From Burkholderiales bacterium UBA954 (GTDB lineage Bacteria > Pseudomonadota > Gammaproteobacteria > Burkholderiales > Burkholderiaceae_A): a DNA stretch of 13,313 nucleotides. The stretch is taken from NCBI GenBank assembly GCA_002293155.1, contig DBCQ01000024.1:70358-83670 (forward strand), read 5' to 3'. Position numbers and translations under genes: made by a program. Positions 1 through 7,911 of this stretch are shown piece by piece; position 1 is the first letter of the stretch; each line of letters begins with the position of its first letter. The notes beneath the pieces are model-generated. The model searched no databases and was not told where the DNA came from. It was given only the letters and a program-made list of their open reading frames with translations.

Positions 1-720
1 GCCGCCTATGGCCTTTTGTTGCCAAGGGCTGTGTTGGATATTCCACGGTGGGGCTGCCTCAACATTCACGCTTCTTTGCTACCGCGTTGGCGGGGTGCGG
101 CCCCAATCCAAGCTGCGATTGCTGCAGGAGATAAAAAAACCGGTATCGCCCTAATGCAGATGGAAGAGGGCCTCGATACAGGCCCGGTCTGGGCAAGTCT
201 CGAGACGGAGATTACCGAGGCCGATAACTTTCAGACCCTGCATGATCGGCTCGCAGAAATGGGCGCAAACGCAGTGGTGGCGTTATTAAGGGAGTTCCCC
301 CCGAGCCCCCGTGCGGGAGAAACCGCAGGGCCCCGCCCCCAGCCCGAGGCGGGGGCAGTCTATGCCCACAAGATTTCTAAAACGCAGACCTGGCTCGATT
401 GGCGCCAATCAGCAGTAATTTTGGCGGCTAAGATTCGTGCCCTTGATCCAGCGCCCGGGGCCCTTACGCGCCTTGATGGTGAGACGATTAAGATTTTTAA
501 GGCCCAAGCGCAGCCCTTGCGCCAGCCAGAGGCCTTGAAAACTCTGGTACCCGGCCAGATTATCGAGGTTGACAAGCAGGCGATCCGAGTTGTCTGTGGC
601 GAGGGCATCCTGTCTCTCACTGCACTTCAACGCCCCGGCGCAAGACGGCTTGAAGTTCGGGAATTTTTAAATGGAAAACGGGTCGTAGCTGGTCAATCAT
701 TTTTACCTTATTCGGAGTAG
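1..720 (+). CDS. fmt: Methionyl-tRNA formyltransferase, 5'-truncated by the window edge
   Basis: Transfers a formyl group from 10-formyl-THF to Met-tRNA(fMet) in the cytosol, giving the initiator tRNA. The frame is open from base 1, so the gene begins upstream; 239 residues remain. Visible residues: AYG near the start, then NIHASLLPRWRG (local 21-32) and GLDTG (57-61). N21, H23 and D59 match the catalytic Asn-His-Asp of Fmt, and their spacing equals that of E. coli N108/H110/D146. This implies about 87 residues are missing and a full length near 326. The C-terminal domain starts near YAHKISK (local 121). The interdomain linker (about local 99-118) is unusually rich in Pro, Gly and Arg and is encoded by a GC-rich stretch. 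The TAG stop lies 6 bp before htpX, and the htpX ribosome site overlaps the fmt end, so the two are probably cotranscribed. Family assignment is firm. Confidence 0.96.
   Translation, partial: AAYGLLLPRAVLDIPRWGCLNIHASLLPRWRGAAPIQAAIAAGDKKTGIALMQMEEGLDTGPVWASLETEITEADNFQTLHDRLAEMGANAVVALLREFPPSPRAGETAGPRPQPEAGAVYAHKISKTQTWLDWRQSAVILAAKIRALDPAPGALTRLDGETIKIFKAQAQPLRQPEALKTLVPGQIIEVDKQAIRVVCGEGILSLTALQRPGARRLEVREFLNGKRVVAGQSFLPYSE
295..358 (+). repeat. GC-rich, hairpin-prone insert in the fmt linker (possible degraded REP-like element)
   Basis: A block of runs of C and G interrupts otherwise moderate-GC coding sequence. CCCCGCC (331-337) can pair with GGCGGGG (348-354). Alternatively GCCCCC (305-310) can pair with GGGGGC (351-356). 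A small CCCG/CGGG inverted repeat spans 308-317. It encodes a low-complexity Pro/Gly/Arg stretch exactly at the domain linker of Fmt, where an insertion would be tolerated. The pattern recalls the small palindromic repeats scattered in many proteobacterial genomes. Only one clear copy is visible in this window, so the repeat status is inference. Confidence 0.28.
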
Positions 721-726
721 GCGCAC

Positions 727-1581
727 ATGTTCAACTGGTTTAAAACTGCAATTCTGATGTCGGCTATCGTAGCCTTGTTTGGAATTATCGGCGCATCGCT
801 CGGTGGCTCAAGCGGCATGATCTTGGCACTCGCCTTTGCCCTGATCATGAACGTCGGGGCTTACTGGTTCTCCGACAAGCTGGTGCTCCGGATGTATAAC
901 GCCAAGGAGGTCGATGACACCACCGCCCCAGAGTTTTACAACATGGTCAAAGAGCTTGCGCTGAAAGCCGACATGCCGATGCCCCGCGTCTACATAATTG
1001 ATGAGCAGGCACCCAACGCATTTGCAACTGGCCGCAACCCCGAGAATGCAGCTGTTGCGGCAACCACGGGCTTGCTTCGAATGCTATCGGCCCGAGAGAC
1101 CCGAGGCGTAATGGCCCATGAGCTCGCCCACGTTGCCCACCGCGACATCCTAATTTCAACCATCTCCGCAACAATGGCGGGTGCAATTTCTGCAATCGCA
1201 AACTTTGCGATGTTCTTTGGCGGGCGCGATTCCTCCGGCCGGCCTGCGAACCCAATAATTAGTATCGCGGTCATGATTTTGGCGCCGCTGGCCGCGAGTC
1301 TTATTCAAATGGCAATCTCTCGGGCCCGAGAGTTTGAGGCTGATCGCGGAGGCGCAGAGATGTCGGGCGACCCGCTTGCTCTGGCAAGCGCACTCGAAAA
1401 AATTGATCATTACGCACGTGGCATCCCCTTCGAAGCGGCTGAGCGCCATCCTGAAACAGCCCAGATGATGATCATGAATCCCCTCTCCGCAAGGGGGGTA
1501 GCCGGGCTTTTTTCTACACATCCCGCTACACAGGACCGTGTTGATCGATTGCGAGCAATTGCCCAGGCCATGAATGGCTGA
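727..1581 (+). CDS. htpX: Membrane zinc metalloprotease HtpX (M48 family)
   Basis: Inner-membrane protease of the M48B family, involved in quality control of membrane proteins under stress; the active site faces the cytoplasm. The 284-residue length is normal. Two N-terminal hydrophobic segments (about 7-27 and 31-48) precede the catalytic domain. The zinc motif HELAH is at 131-135, and the second motif SRAREFEAD at 198-206 supplies the glutamate ligand. Two further hydrophobic segments lie at about 144-164 and 176-197. The conserved tail [13 protein letters not shown] is at 260-272. The start ATG has a GGAG at 714-717 that overlaps the fmt stop region, spacing 9. The 3' end overlaps rsmB by 8 bp, so the two are likely translationally coupled. 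Heat-shock control is typical of the family, but no promoter is seen here and transcription may come from fmt. Confidence 0.96.
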   Translation: MFNWFKTAILMSAIVALFGIIGASLGGSSGMILALAFALIMNVGAYWFSDKLVLRMYNAKEVDDTTAPEFYNMVKELALKADMPMPRVYIIDEQAPNAFATGRNPENAAVAATTGLLRMLSARETRGVMAHELAHVAHRDILISTISATMAGAISAIANFAMFFGGRDSSGRPANPIISIAVMILAPLAASLIQMAISRAREFEADRGGAEMSGDPLALASALEKIDHYARGIPFEAAERHPETAQMMIMNPLSARGVAGLFSTHPATQDRVDRLRAIAQAMNG

Positions 1582-2962
1582 TGCGAAATCCCGTCCGCTT
1601 CGCGCAGATATTGCCCAAGCGGCCCGGGAGATTGCGGCAAACCTATCTGCTGATTCCTCAACACAAGGAGAGTCTCGCGGGCCGATATCGCCAGCGGTCT
1701 CTGATTTAATTTATCGCGGCACTCGTTTCTGGGGTCTTACCCAGACAAGGCTCAAGCGGCTCGCGAGTAAAAGCCCAGAGCCCCAAATTGCAGCCCTCTT
1801 ATCAATCGCCTGGGCCGCCCTCCATTGCGAAATGCGGCCAAGCCACTTAATCGTTGACGAGAGTGTCGCGGCAGCAAAGGCTTTAACTGACACCAAAGTG
1901 GCGGGCTTCGTAAATGCCTTGCTGCGAAAAACATTGTCTGATCCAGACGCCAGCCGTAGAGATTTTGAAGACCCGGTAGCGCGCTGGAATGCGCCTAAAT
2001 GGTGGATTGAGAAGATAAAGCAAGACTATGCCGGTCAGTCTGAATCAATTCTCGATACCCTAGTGCAGCGGGCGGGTCTAACGATAAGGCTATGCGGCAG
2101 GCATGCGCCATCGATAGAGGCCTACTGTCGGCTGGCCGACGCCTGCGGCCTGAAGGCCAGGCCCCTGGGCGCTGCTGCTGTCGCGCTCTTCCCGGCCGTA
2201 GGCGTGGAGAAAATACCGGGATTTACTGAGGGCTGGGCAAGTGTTCAAGATGCAGCTGCTCAGCATGCCTGCAACATTTTCGACGACCAAAAAAGCCCTC
2301 CTGACCACCGGCTACAAATACTCGATGCCTGTGCCGCCCCTGGAGGGAAAAGCATTGGTCTGGCGCAACGGTACTCGGGGGTGGTCTGGGCTGCCGATAG
2401 CTCTGCGGCGCGGCTTGCCCGCTTAGCGCGGGATATGGCGCGGGTTCGCCACACGCTGTTGGCAGAAATTAGGCCTGTCGTGATCAACATTCTGGACGCG
2501 GGCGCCTTAGAAGCCGCAGAGATGCCGAAGTTGTTCGATTTTATTTTGCTTGACGCACCCTGCTCTGCTTCTGGGGTAACCCGTCGCCACCCCGATATCG
2601 CCTGGAAGCGCACACCGCTTAGTATTGCGTCTGTGGTTGATACCCAACGGCGAATGCTAGATATTCTTTGGCCTAGGCTTCGACCCGGTGGAGAATTGGT
2701 TTTTGTCACATGTTCAGTGTTTTCAGAGGAAGGCGAAAAACAGCAGCAGGCATTTCTTGATCGCACCCCCGGAGCCCGTCTTTTAACATCGCCCGGCCGT
2801 TGCCTGCCGCAGGCAAGACCTGATGCGGGCCAAGATCAAGACGGATTTTTCTTTGCAAAATTTCAAAAACCACCTGATGAAACCCTCCCGTTATCTTCTG
2901 TCGCTACTCTTTGTGATTCCACTGATAGGTCTCACGAGCTCCCCATCGCTACGGGCAGATGA
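1574..2962 (+). CDS. rsmB: 16S rRNA (cytosine-C5)-methyltransferase RsmB (Sun/Fmu)
   Basis: SAM-dependent enzyme that methylates C967 of 16S rRNA (E. coli numbering). The N-terminal NusB-like helical domain covers roughly 8-135, with the characteristic FVNALLRK at 112-119. The methyltransferase domain follows: SAM-binding DACAAPGGK at 251-259, DAPCSASG at 327-334 (motif IV cysteine) and [11 protein letters not shown] at 378-388 (motif VI catalytic cysteine, C380). The usual family C-terminus, [10 protein letters not shown], ends at 432. The protein nevertheless continues for 30 more residues (433-462) of low family character, encoded entirely over the start of the next gene (86-bp overlap). 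One extra A in the A5 run at 2865-2869 would end the protein two residues after FQK, at a TGA (2875-2877) overlapping the next ATG. The start overlaps htpX by 8 bp. Confidence 0.94.
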   Translation: MADAKSRPLRADIAQAAREIAANLSADSSTQGESRGPISPAVSDLIYRGTRFWGLTQTRLKRLASKSPEPQIAALLSIAWAALHCEMRPSHLIVDESVAAAKALTDTKVAGFVNALLRKTLSDPDASRRDFEDPVARWNAPKWWIEKIKQDYAGQSESILDTLVQRAGLTIRLCGRHAPSIEAYCRLADACGLKARPLGAAAVALFPAVGVEKIPGFTEGWASVQDAAAQHACNIFDDQKSPPDHRLQILDACAAPGGKSIGLAQRYSGVVWAADSSAARLARLARDMARVRHTLLAEIRPVVINILDAGALEAAEMPKLFDFILLDAPCSASGVTRRHPDIAWKRTPLSIASVVDTQRRMLDILWPRLRPGGELVFVTCSVFSEEGEKQQQAFLDRTPGARLLTSPGRCLPQARPDAGQDQDGFFFAKFQKPPDETLPLSSVATLCDSTDRSHELPIATGR

Positions 2963-3506
2963 TGTTGAATCGATTCGTTTATCGCAGGCCACCTTGTCGT
3001 CTACGAATGACAACACCTGGCTAATTGACGCAGAGGTTCAGGTTTCCCTAAGCAGCGTACTCGTCGACGCCGTCAAGCGGGGTGTCCCTCTTCAGTTTGT
3101 CTCTGAGTTTGAGGTTCTCAAAAAGCGCTGGTACTGGTTTGATGCCAAGGTATTGGCAAAAACAAAATCAGTTCGGATCAACTATCACGCGTTAACGCAG
3201 CAATACCGAGTGTCGATAGGGGGGCTTCACCAGATGGCCTATCCCGACCTTGGCGAGGCGCTGGTTGCTGCAGTAAATCTCCGAAGTTGGCCTGTGGTGG
3301 GCGGCGCAGAGGCGCCAGCATCGGCTGTATTGCAGGAAGCAAAAAAATCTCCCAAGTCGTTTGATATTCGGCTGCGGGTACGTCTTGATAGTGCGCAGCT
3401 TCCAAAGCCACTTCAGATTAATGCACTCACCAACCAGGACTGGAATCTTTCAAGTGACTGGATAGCACCCCAGCTGGCGAGTGATCTGACGGGAGCCGCA
3501 CCGTGA
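2877..3506 (+). CDS. Exported DUF4390 family protein
   Basis: A secreted protein of unknown function, 209 residues. A signal peptide is visible: MKPSR, a hydrophobic core (about 6-20), then SSPSLRA before DDV, with cleavage likely after A27. The mature part has the conserved blocks I associate with DUF4390: RGVPLQFVSEFE (68-79) with KRWYWFD (83-89), YHALTQQYRVSIGGLHQ (103-119), and RLRVRLD through LPKPLQINALTNQDWNLSSDW (165-195). I chose the ATG at 2877 because it begins the signal peptide. An upstream start at 2823 would put 18 polar residues in front of it and lie deeper inside rsmB. No strong ribosome site precedes 2877, so coupling to rsmB translation is likely. The end overlaps the kinase gene as GTGA. 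The constant position beside an NtrY-type kinase suggests an envelope role linked to that sensor; this is inference. Confidence 0.88.
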   Translation: MKPSRYLLSLLFVIPLIGLTSSPSLRADDVESIRLSQATLSSTNDNTWLIDAEVQVSLSSVLVDAVKRGVPLQFVSEFEVLKKRWYWFDAKVLAKTKSVRINYHALTQQYRVSIGGLHQMAYPDLGEALVAAVNLRSWPVVGGAEAPASAVLQEAKKSPKSFDIRLRVRLDSAQLPKPLQINALTNQDWNLSSDWIAPQLASDLTGAAP

Positions 3507-5719
3507 GCCTCGCGCTCAGACTGGCCTTGGCTTTAGTGTTCGTTTCTGCAGCAGCCTTAATGCTGCTCCTTGCTGCCGCAAGCTCAAGCAGTTCCGCATT
3601 TGATCAGTTCTACCCCTGGCTCGTTGGGGCGAACTCGCTGCTTGCTGCAATTATGGCGGGACTCACCGGCTGGGTGGTGGTGAGAGTCTGGCGGCGATAT
3701 CGACAAAAGGTGTTCGGCGCTCGCATTATGGTGCGGCTTGCACTTGCCTTTGCACTAATTGGTGTGATCCCTGTCGCCTTGGTCTCGTTTATCTCGGCCC
3801 AGTTTCTTGCCAAGACGATCGATAGCTGGTTTAGCCAGGGGGTTAATGTCGCGTTGCAGTCGGGCATTTCTCTGGGCCGTGCCTCGCTAGATGCTATTCA
3901 GGCCGATGCCATGTCGAAGGCAAGGCGATTAGCAATTTCGATTGAAGAGGTGATACCCGCCCAGATGATTGGCCATATTGAGAAGGTTGTGGATGGCCGA
4001 GAAGGCGTGGATGTCTTGATCCTGAGTGGCTCCGGAGCTGTGTTGGCGAGTCGGAGTGCTCAGCTTTCAACGCTCGTGCCAGAACTTCCGCCTAAGGAGG
4101 CTTTGAATCGGGCTCGCGCAGCCCGACAGTTTGTCTCAGTAGAACCTCAGACCGGTTCCGCGGAGCGCACGCTTCAGGTCCGAGCCATCGCGATGACCAC
4201 GAGGGTCTCTTCGCTTGGAGACGATTCCCGTTTTGTGCAGTGGGTCGAGCAGATCCCACCCGGGCTTACCAAAAACCTAGAAGCCCTTAACGACGGCGTG
4301 CGCGACTATGAGCAGCTCGCCTTGGGTAAACAGGGCCTTCGAAAGATCTATGGCGTAACGCTCTTGCTAACCTTGTTGTTGGCATTCTTTGGTGCTTTGT
4401 TAAGTGCGGTGTTACTTAGCGGCTGGCTGGCAGGCCCACTGCGACAACTCGAGCGGGCCACCAAAGCAGTTGCTTCGGGCGACTATCGACCACTGCGATT
4501 CGATCCGGCTTCTACCGATGAATTAAATGTCTTGGTGGGCTCCTTTAACGAGATGACCGGGCAGTTAAACGAGGCCCGTGAAATCGCGCAGAAAAGTAGG
4601 CTGCGGCTAGAGGAGTCCAATTTGTTTTTACAGCAGGTATTAGCCCACCTGTCTGCCGGGGTTCTGATTCTTGATAACCAATGGCGGCTCTTAGAGTTCA
4701 ATACAAGCGCTGAGCGCATCCTTGCCGCAAGTCTCTCGGCAGAGAAAACGAAAACCCTTTCAACCCTGCCGGGCCTTGGGGGATGTAGTGATCAGTTGAT
4801 ACGCGGATTGGTGGAGCATACGGATACCCAGTTTCAGCACGAGGCGGCCCGCAGTGATGGCAGCGTTGTAACACTCCTCGTGAGTGGTTCGCGATTGCCG
4901 GGAAAAGCGCCCCAATATGTCGTGATCTTTGACGATATTGGCGAGCTACTCTCGGCACAGCGCTCACGGGACTTTGCTGAAATGGCGCGCAGGCTCGCTC
5001 ATGAGATCAAAAATCCGCTCACCCCCATCCAACTTTCTGCCGAGCGACTTCAGCGACGATTAGTGGATAAGTTAGGCCAGGAGGATGCCGATCTCTTAGG
5101 CCGCTCTACCGAGACAATTGTTGACCAGGTTGCCGCCCTAAAGGCCATGGTCGACGAATTTAGGAATTACGCACGACTGCCTGCAGCCAACCCCGAGCCC
5201 GTAAATCTCGCGCTTTTGCTGCGAGAGATGCAGACTCTCTATGCGACGGATAAGCGAATTCATTGGGCTGAAACTGGGGGGGCCTTCTGGGTATCGGTCG
5301 ATCGTGCTCAGATGATTCAGGTCATCCATAACCTTATCCAGAATGCGCAAGATGCGGTTGGCGAAGACCCGCAGGCGAAGATTACGCTGATGCTCGAGGC
5401 TCTCCAGACCCCAGCGGGGGCCCAGAGAATACGCTTTGCTGTGCTCGATAGTGGCCCCGGGATTGCGCCTGAGGCACGCGCACGGCTCTTTGAGCCCTAC
5501 TTTACAAGCAAGGCTAAAGGCAGCGGTCTGGGCCTTGCGATTGTGAAAAAAATTGTTGAAGAAAATTTAGGAAGAGTAAATCTTACAAATCGAGTAGACC
5601 TATGGCCATCGCATCCGTCGGGGGCGGTCGCGACGGTTGAATTTGCGAAACTTGAGAATGCATCAGACAATCAGACCGTGAGATCAAAACCGCAAAAACC
5701 TGGTAACGCGCATGGCTGA
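3503..5719 (+). CDS. ntrY: NtrY-type membrane sensor histidine kinase
   Basis: Two-component sensor kinase of 738 residues. Hydrophobic segments at about 4-26, 38-62 and 76-101 are followed by an extracytoplasmic region (about 102-283) and a fourth segment (about 284-308). Next come HAMP (309-360, with the GPLRQLERATKAVASGDY start), a PAS domain (about 373-480), the HisKA H-box RLAHEIKNPLTP (497-508; phospho-acceptor H500) and HATPase_c. The HATPase shows the N-box HNLIQNAQDA (609-618), DSGPGI (649-654), PYFTSK (665-670) and GSGLGLA (673-679). All catalytic boxes look intact. GTG is the start: GGGAG at 3491-3495 is well spaced and the GTGA overlaps the preceding stop. The product should phosphorylate the regulator encoded next, with which it overlaps by 8 bp. 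NtrY kinases are linked in other bacteria to nitrogen or redox and envelope sensing; the signal here is unknown. Confidence 0.93.
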   Translation: MSLALRLALALVFVSAAALMLLLAAASSSSSAFDQFYPWLVGANSLLAAIMAGLTGWVVVRVWRRYRQKVFGARIMVRLALAFALIGVIPVALVSFISAQFLAKTIDSWFSQGVNVALQSGISLGRASLDAIQADAMSKARRLAISIEEVIPAQMIGHIEKVVDGREGVDVLILSGSGAVLASRSAQLSTLVPELPPKEALNRARAARQFVSVEPQTGSAERTLQVRAIAMTTRVSSLGDDSRFVQWVEQIPPGLTKNLEALNDGVRDYEQLALGKQGLRKIYGVTLLLTLLLAFFGALLSAVLLSGWLAGPLRQLERATKAVASGDYRPLRFDPASTDELNVLVGSFNEMTGQLNEAREIAQKSRLRLEESNLFLQQVLAHLSAGVLILDNQWRLLEFNTSAERILAASLSAEKTKTLSTLPGLGGCSDQLIRGLVEHTDTQFQHEAARSDGSVVTLLVSGSRLPGKAPQYVVIFDDIGELLSAQRSRDFAEMARRLAHEIKNPLTPIQLSAERLQRRLVDKLGQEDADLLGRSTETIVDQVAALKAMVDEFRNYARLPAANPEPVNLALLLREMQTLYATDKRIHWAETGGAFWVSVDRAQMIQVIHNLIQNAQDAVGEDPQAKITLMLEALQTPAGAQRIRFAVLDSGPGIAPEARARLFEPYFTSKAKGSGLGLAIVKKIVEENLGRVNLTNRVDLWPSHPSGAVATVEFAKLENASDNQTVRSKPQKPGNAHG

Positions 5720-6419
5720 TATTTTAATCGTGGATGACGAAATCGGCGTTCGTGAATTACTGAGCGAAGTGCTCCAAGACGAGGGCTATACCGTCTCGTT
5801 AGCAGAGAATGCGGCGCAGGCGCGAAGCCTGCACATTAGTAAGCAGCACGATCTTGTATTGCTTGATATCTGGATGCCTGACATGGACGGGGTTTCACTG
5901 CTCAAAGAGTGGGCAGCCCAACAACTACTCACTGCTCCGGTCATTATGATGTCGGGTCACGCAACAATTGAAACCGCCGTTGAGGCCACCCGTATTGGCG
6001 CGATTGATTTTTTAGAAAAACCGATTGCGCTCACAAAATTATTGCAAACGATAGAGTCTGCGTTAGCCCGCGGCCTGAAAAAAACCTCAATGCTACAAGC
6101 GCCTTCGGCATACGCTCTTGATCAAGAGCCAGAGACCGAGTATCGATCCTTAGAACCAGTAAAGATTGCACCTCTAGCAGAGGCAGTGCCACCGGTTATG
6201 GACCAGCCAAAGAGCTCCCACGAGGTTGCGCAGCAAGCCTTATTAGATATCGATCTAGATGCACCACTCCGTGAATCTCGAGATGCGTTTGAACGCGCCT
6301 ACCTGATTTATCATCTGGAAAATGAAAACGGCAGCATGACGCGAATCGCTGAGAGCACCGGCCTTGAAAGAACACATCTGTATCGCAAACTTAAACAACT
6401 AGGTATCGATAAGCGGTAA
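5712..6419 (+). CDS. NtrX-like response regulator without AAA+ domain (REC + Fis-type HTH)
   Basis: Response regulator of 235 residues and probable partner of the upstream kinase. The receiver domain covers about 1-120: acidic pair D8/D9, phospho-acceptor D52 in LLDIWMPDMDG, S81 in MMSGHA, and K103 in FLEKP. A Pro/Glu/Ala-rich linker runs about 122-185. The C-terminal Fis-type helix-turn-helix lies at about 189-232, with RDAFERAYLIYHL and then MTRIAESTGLERTHLYRKLK (209-228). Both ends resemble NtrX. Full-length NtrX has a central AAA+ sigma54-activator domain, making about 450 residues, and that domain is absent here. There is no Walker A or GAFTGA motif, so direct sigma54 activation is not expected. 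The architecture is that of the RegA/PrrA/ActR class. The gene overlaps ntrY by 8 bp and trkA by 1 bp (TAATG), suggesting coordinated expression with K+ uptake. Confidence 0.9.
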   Translation: MADILIVDDEIGVRELLSEVLQDEGYTVSLAENAAQARSLHISKQHDLVLLDIWMPDMDGVSLLKEWAAQQLLTAPVIMMSGHATIETAVEATRIGAIDFLEKPIALTKLLQTIESALARGLKKTSMLQAPSAYALDQEPETEYRSLEPVKIAPLAEAVPPVMDQPKSSHEVAQQALLDIDLDAPLRESRDAFERAYLIYHLENENGSMTRIAESTGLERTHLYRKLKQLGIDKR

Positions 6420-7810
6420 TGAAAATTCTAATTCTTGGCGCGGGCCGTGTTGGCGCAAGTCTTGCAGAGCAGCTTGTTTTAGAAAAAAACGATGTCACGG
6501 TGGTCGACACGGAGCCCGAGAATTTGTCAGCGCTTCAAGAGCGCTTTGATCTGCGAACACTGCAGGGTAATGCGACATCGCTTACGGTGCTCGAAGAGGC
6601 CGGCGCTAAAGACGCCGATATTCTGATTGCGGTCACGGCAAGCGACGAGGCCAATCTCGCCGCCTGCTTATTAGGCCACCGGCGGTTCAATATTCCAAAA
6701 CGCATCGCACGCTTTCGATCCACCCAGTGGGTCCAGAACCCAGATCTTCTTGGCCCCGATGCATTTGCCGTTGATAAGGCAATTAGCCCAGAGCAGACTG
6801 TTACCGATTACCTAATTAAGCTAATTGAGATCCCAGAGGCCCTACAGGTTATTGAGTTTGCCCACGGCATGGTGAGCCTCTTGGCGGTGAAAGCGGATTC
6901 GGCCAGCCCCTTGGTCGGCCATCCGGTTCGGGATTTAAAAGAGCACCTTCCCCATATTGAATCCCGCATCGTCGCGGTATTCCGAGGCAGCAGTGCGATT
7001 ACCCCGGATGGAGATACCCAGATTGAGGCGGGAGATGAGGTGTTTTTTGTGGCCTCTACTCGGCACATACGGCAAATCACCAAGGAGCTGCGCCAAGAAG
7101 AGCGCAGCGTAAAACGCATGATGATTGCGGGCGGCGGCAATATTGGGCTGCGGGTTGCCAAGGGGGTTTCAGGCTACATGACACCTAAGATCATTGAAGG
7201 CAATCGAACGCGTTGTAATTTCCTTGCCCAAGAACTTAATGGTCAGGCCCTTGTTTTACACGGCGATACGACCGACGAGGAACTGCTTGCCCAAGAAAAC
7301 ATTGGCAGCATGGATTTATTTCTCGCCCTCACCAATGACGATGAAAACAACATCATGTCAGCCTTGCTTGCCAAAAAGATGGGCGCAAGGCGGGTCATTG
7401 CCCTGATTAATCGCCGCGCCTACGCTGAGCTCATGGAGGGCGGGCGGCTAGATGTCGCGATCACCCCCTCCCATGCCACTATTGGCGAGCTCCTGAGATA
7501 CGTCCGTCGCGGCGATGTTGCTGCAGTGCACAGTTTGCGGCGGGGTGCGGCCGAGGCCCTAGAAATTGTCGCCCACGGTGACTCCGCTACCTCGAAGGTA
7601 GTGGGCCGCCGGATTGAAGAGGTTGGACTGCCCCCAGGAGCTAGTATCGGCGCCTTGGTGCGAGGTATCGACACTGACTCTGCCCAGGTGCTCATGGCTC
7701 ACCACGACACTGTGATTGAAAGTGATGACCATTTAATCGTTTTTGTGACTGACAAGCGAATGATTTCGAGGGTCGAAAAACTCTTCCAGGTCACAGCAGG
7801 CTTTTTCTAG
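6419..7810 (+). CDS. trkA: Trk system potassium uptake protein TrkA
   Basis: Cytoplasmic peripheral subunit that binds NAD(H) and other nucleotides and gates the TrkH K+ channel. The 463 residues are the normal length for the two-copy form. RCK_N 1 covers about 1-125, with the Rossmann glycines GAGRVG (7-12) and acidic D30 at the end of the second strand. TrkA_C 1 covers about 145-226, RCK_N 2 about 232-355 with AGGGNIG (237-243) and E260, and TrkA_C 2 about 370-455. No disruption is seen. The start ATG shares its A with the regulator's stop codon. TrkA needs TrkH to work. Here the trkH start is about 4.9 kb downstream, separated by a TRAP transporter and amidase module, whereas the two are usually adjacent in this type of cluster. 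No convincing intrinsic terminator follows the gene. Confidence 0.95.
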   Translation: MKILILGAGRVGASLAEQLVLEKNDVTVVDTEPENLSALQERFDLRTLQGNATSLTVLEEAGAKDADILIAVTASDEANLAACLLGHRRFNIPKRIARFRSTQWVQNPDLLGPDAFAVDKAISPEQTVTDYLIKLIEIPEALQVIEFAHGMVSLLAVKADSASPLVGHPVRDLKEHLPHIESRIVAVFRGSSAITPDGDTQIEAGDEVFFVASTRHIRQITKELRQEERSVKRMMIAGGGNIGLRVAKGVSGYMTPKIIEGNRTRCNFLAQELNGQALVLHGDTTDEELLAQENIGSMDLFLALTNDDENNIMSALLAKKMGARRVIALINRRAYAELMEGGRLDVAITPSHATIGELLRYVRRGDVAAVHSLRRGAAEALEIVAHGDSATSKVVGRRIEEVGLPPGASIGALVRGIDTDSAQVLMAHHDTVIESDDHLIVFVTDKRMISRVEKLFQVTAGFF

Positions 7811-7911
7811 AAACCTACGCCAATACTGGGTTTCGGGGGTTTTCCCTAGCCGAGGTTTCGAGGCGCCTGTCCCATAATTACTGGGCAATACCCTTTTTAC
7901 TAGGAGATCAA
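7811..7911 (+). promoter_or_regulatory. trkA-dctP intergenic region with dctP ribosome binding site and a possible weak promoter
   Basis: This is the first real gap after a run of overlapping genes, so it is the natural place for the TRAP promoter. AGGAG at 7902-7906 sits 5 bases before the dctP ATG and is the best ribosome site in the window. CATAAT at 7873-7878 resembles a -10 box, but the position 17 bp upstream has no good -35. GAAACCT (7810-7816) can pair with AGGTTTC (7853-7859) across a 36-base loop, and a small GGG-TTTT-CCC hairpin lies at 7837-7846. CCCA/TGGG flanks the -10-like box (7871-7884). None of these is a canonical terminator, so read-through from trkA is possible. The ribosome site is firm; the promoter is tentative. 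Confidence 0.4.

Noticed and set aside
1483..1500. CCCCT/AGGGG inverted repeat near the htpX 3' end, followed by a T-run
   Set aside because: It lies in the conserved NPLS-GLFSTHP coding region and the stem is short; coding constraint explains it.
1156..1521. 121-codon minus-strand open frame inside htpX
   Set aside because: Antisense to conserved HtpX motifs; no family features and no plausible ribosome site.
2260..2766. 168-codon open frame on the minus strand inside rsmB
   Set aside because: It lies fully opposite a well-supported RsmB domain, shows no recognisable domain, and its residues are as expected from antisense of biased codons.
2823..2876. Upstream in-frame start for the DUF4390 gene
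   Set aside because: It would put 18 polar residues before a clean signal peptide beginning at 2877 and enlarge the overlap with rsmB.
7810..7859. Intrinsic terminator after trkA
   Set aside because: The possible GAAACCT/AGGTTTC pairing has a 36-base loop and no U-tract; not a convincing terminator.
7861..7911. Sigma54-type promoter for the TRAP operon
   Set aside because: GG at -24 with GC at -12 at the required spacing was not found upstream of dctP.
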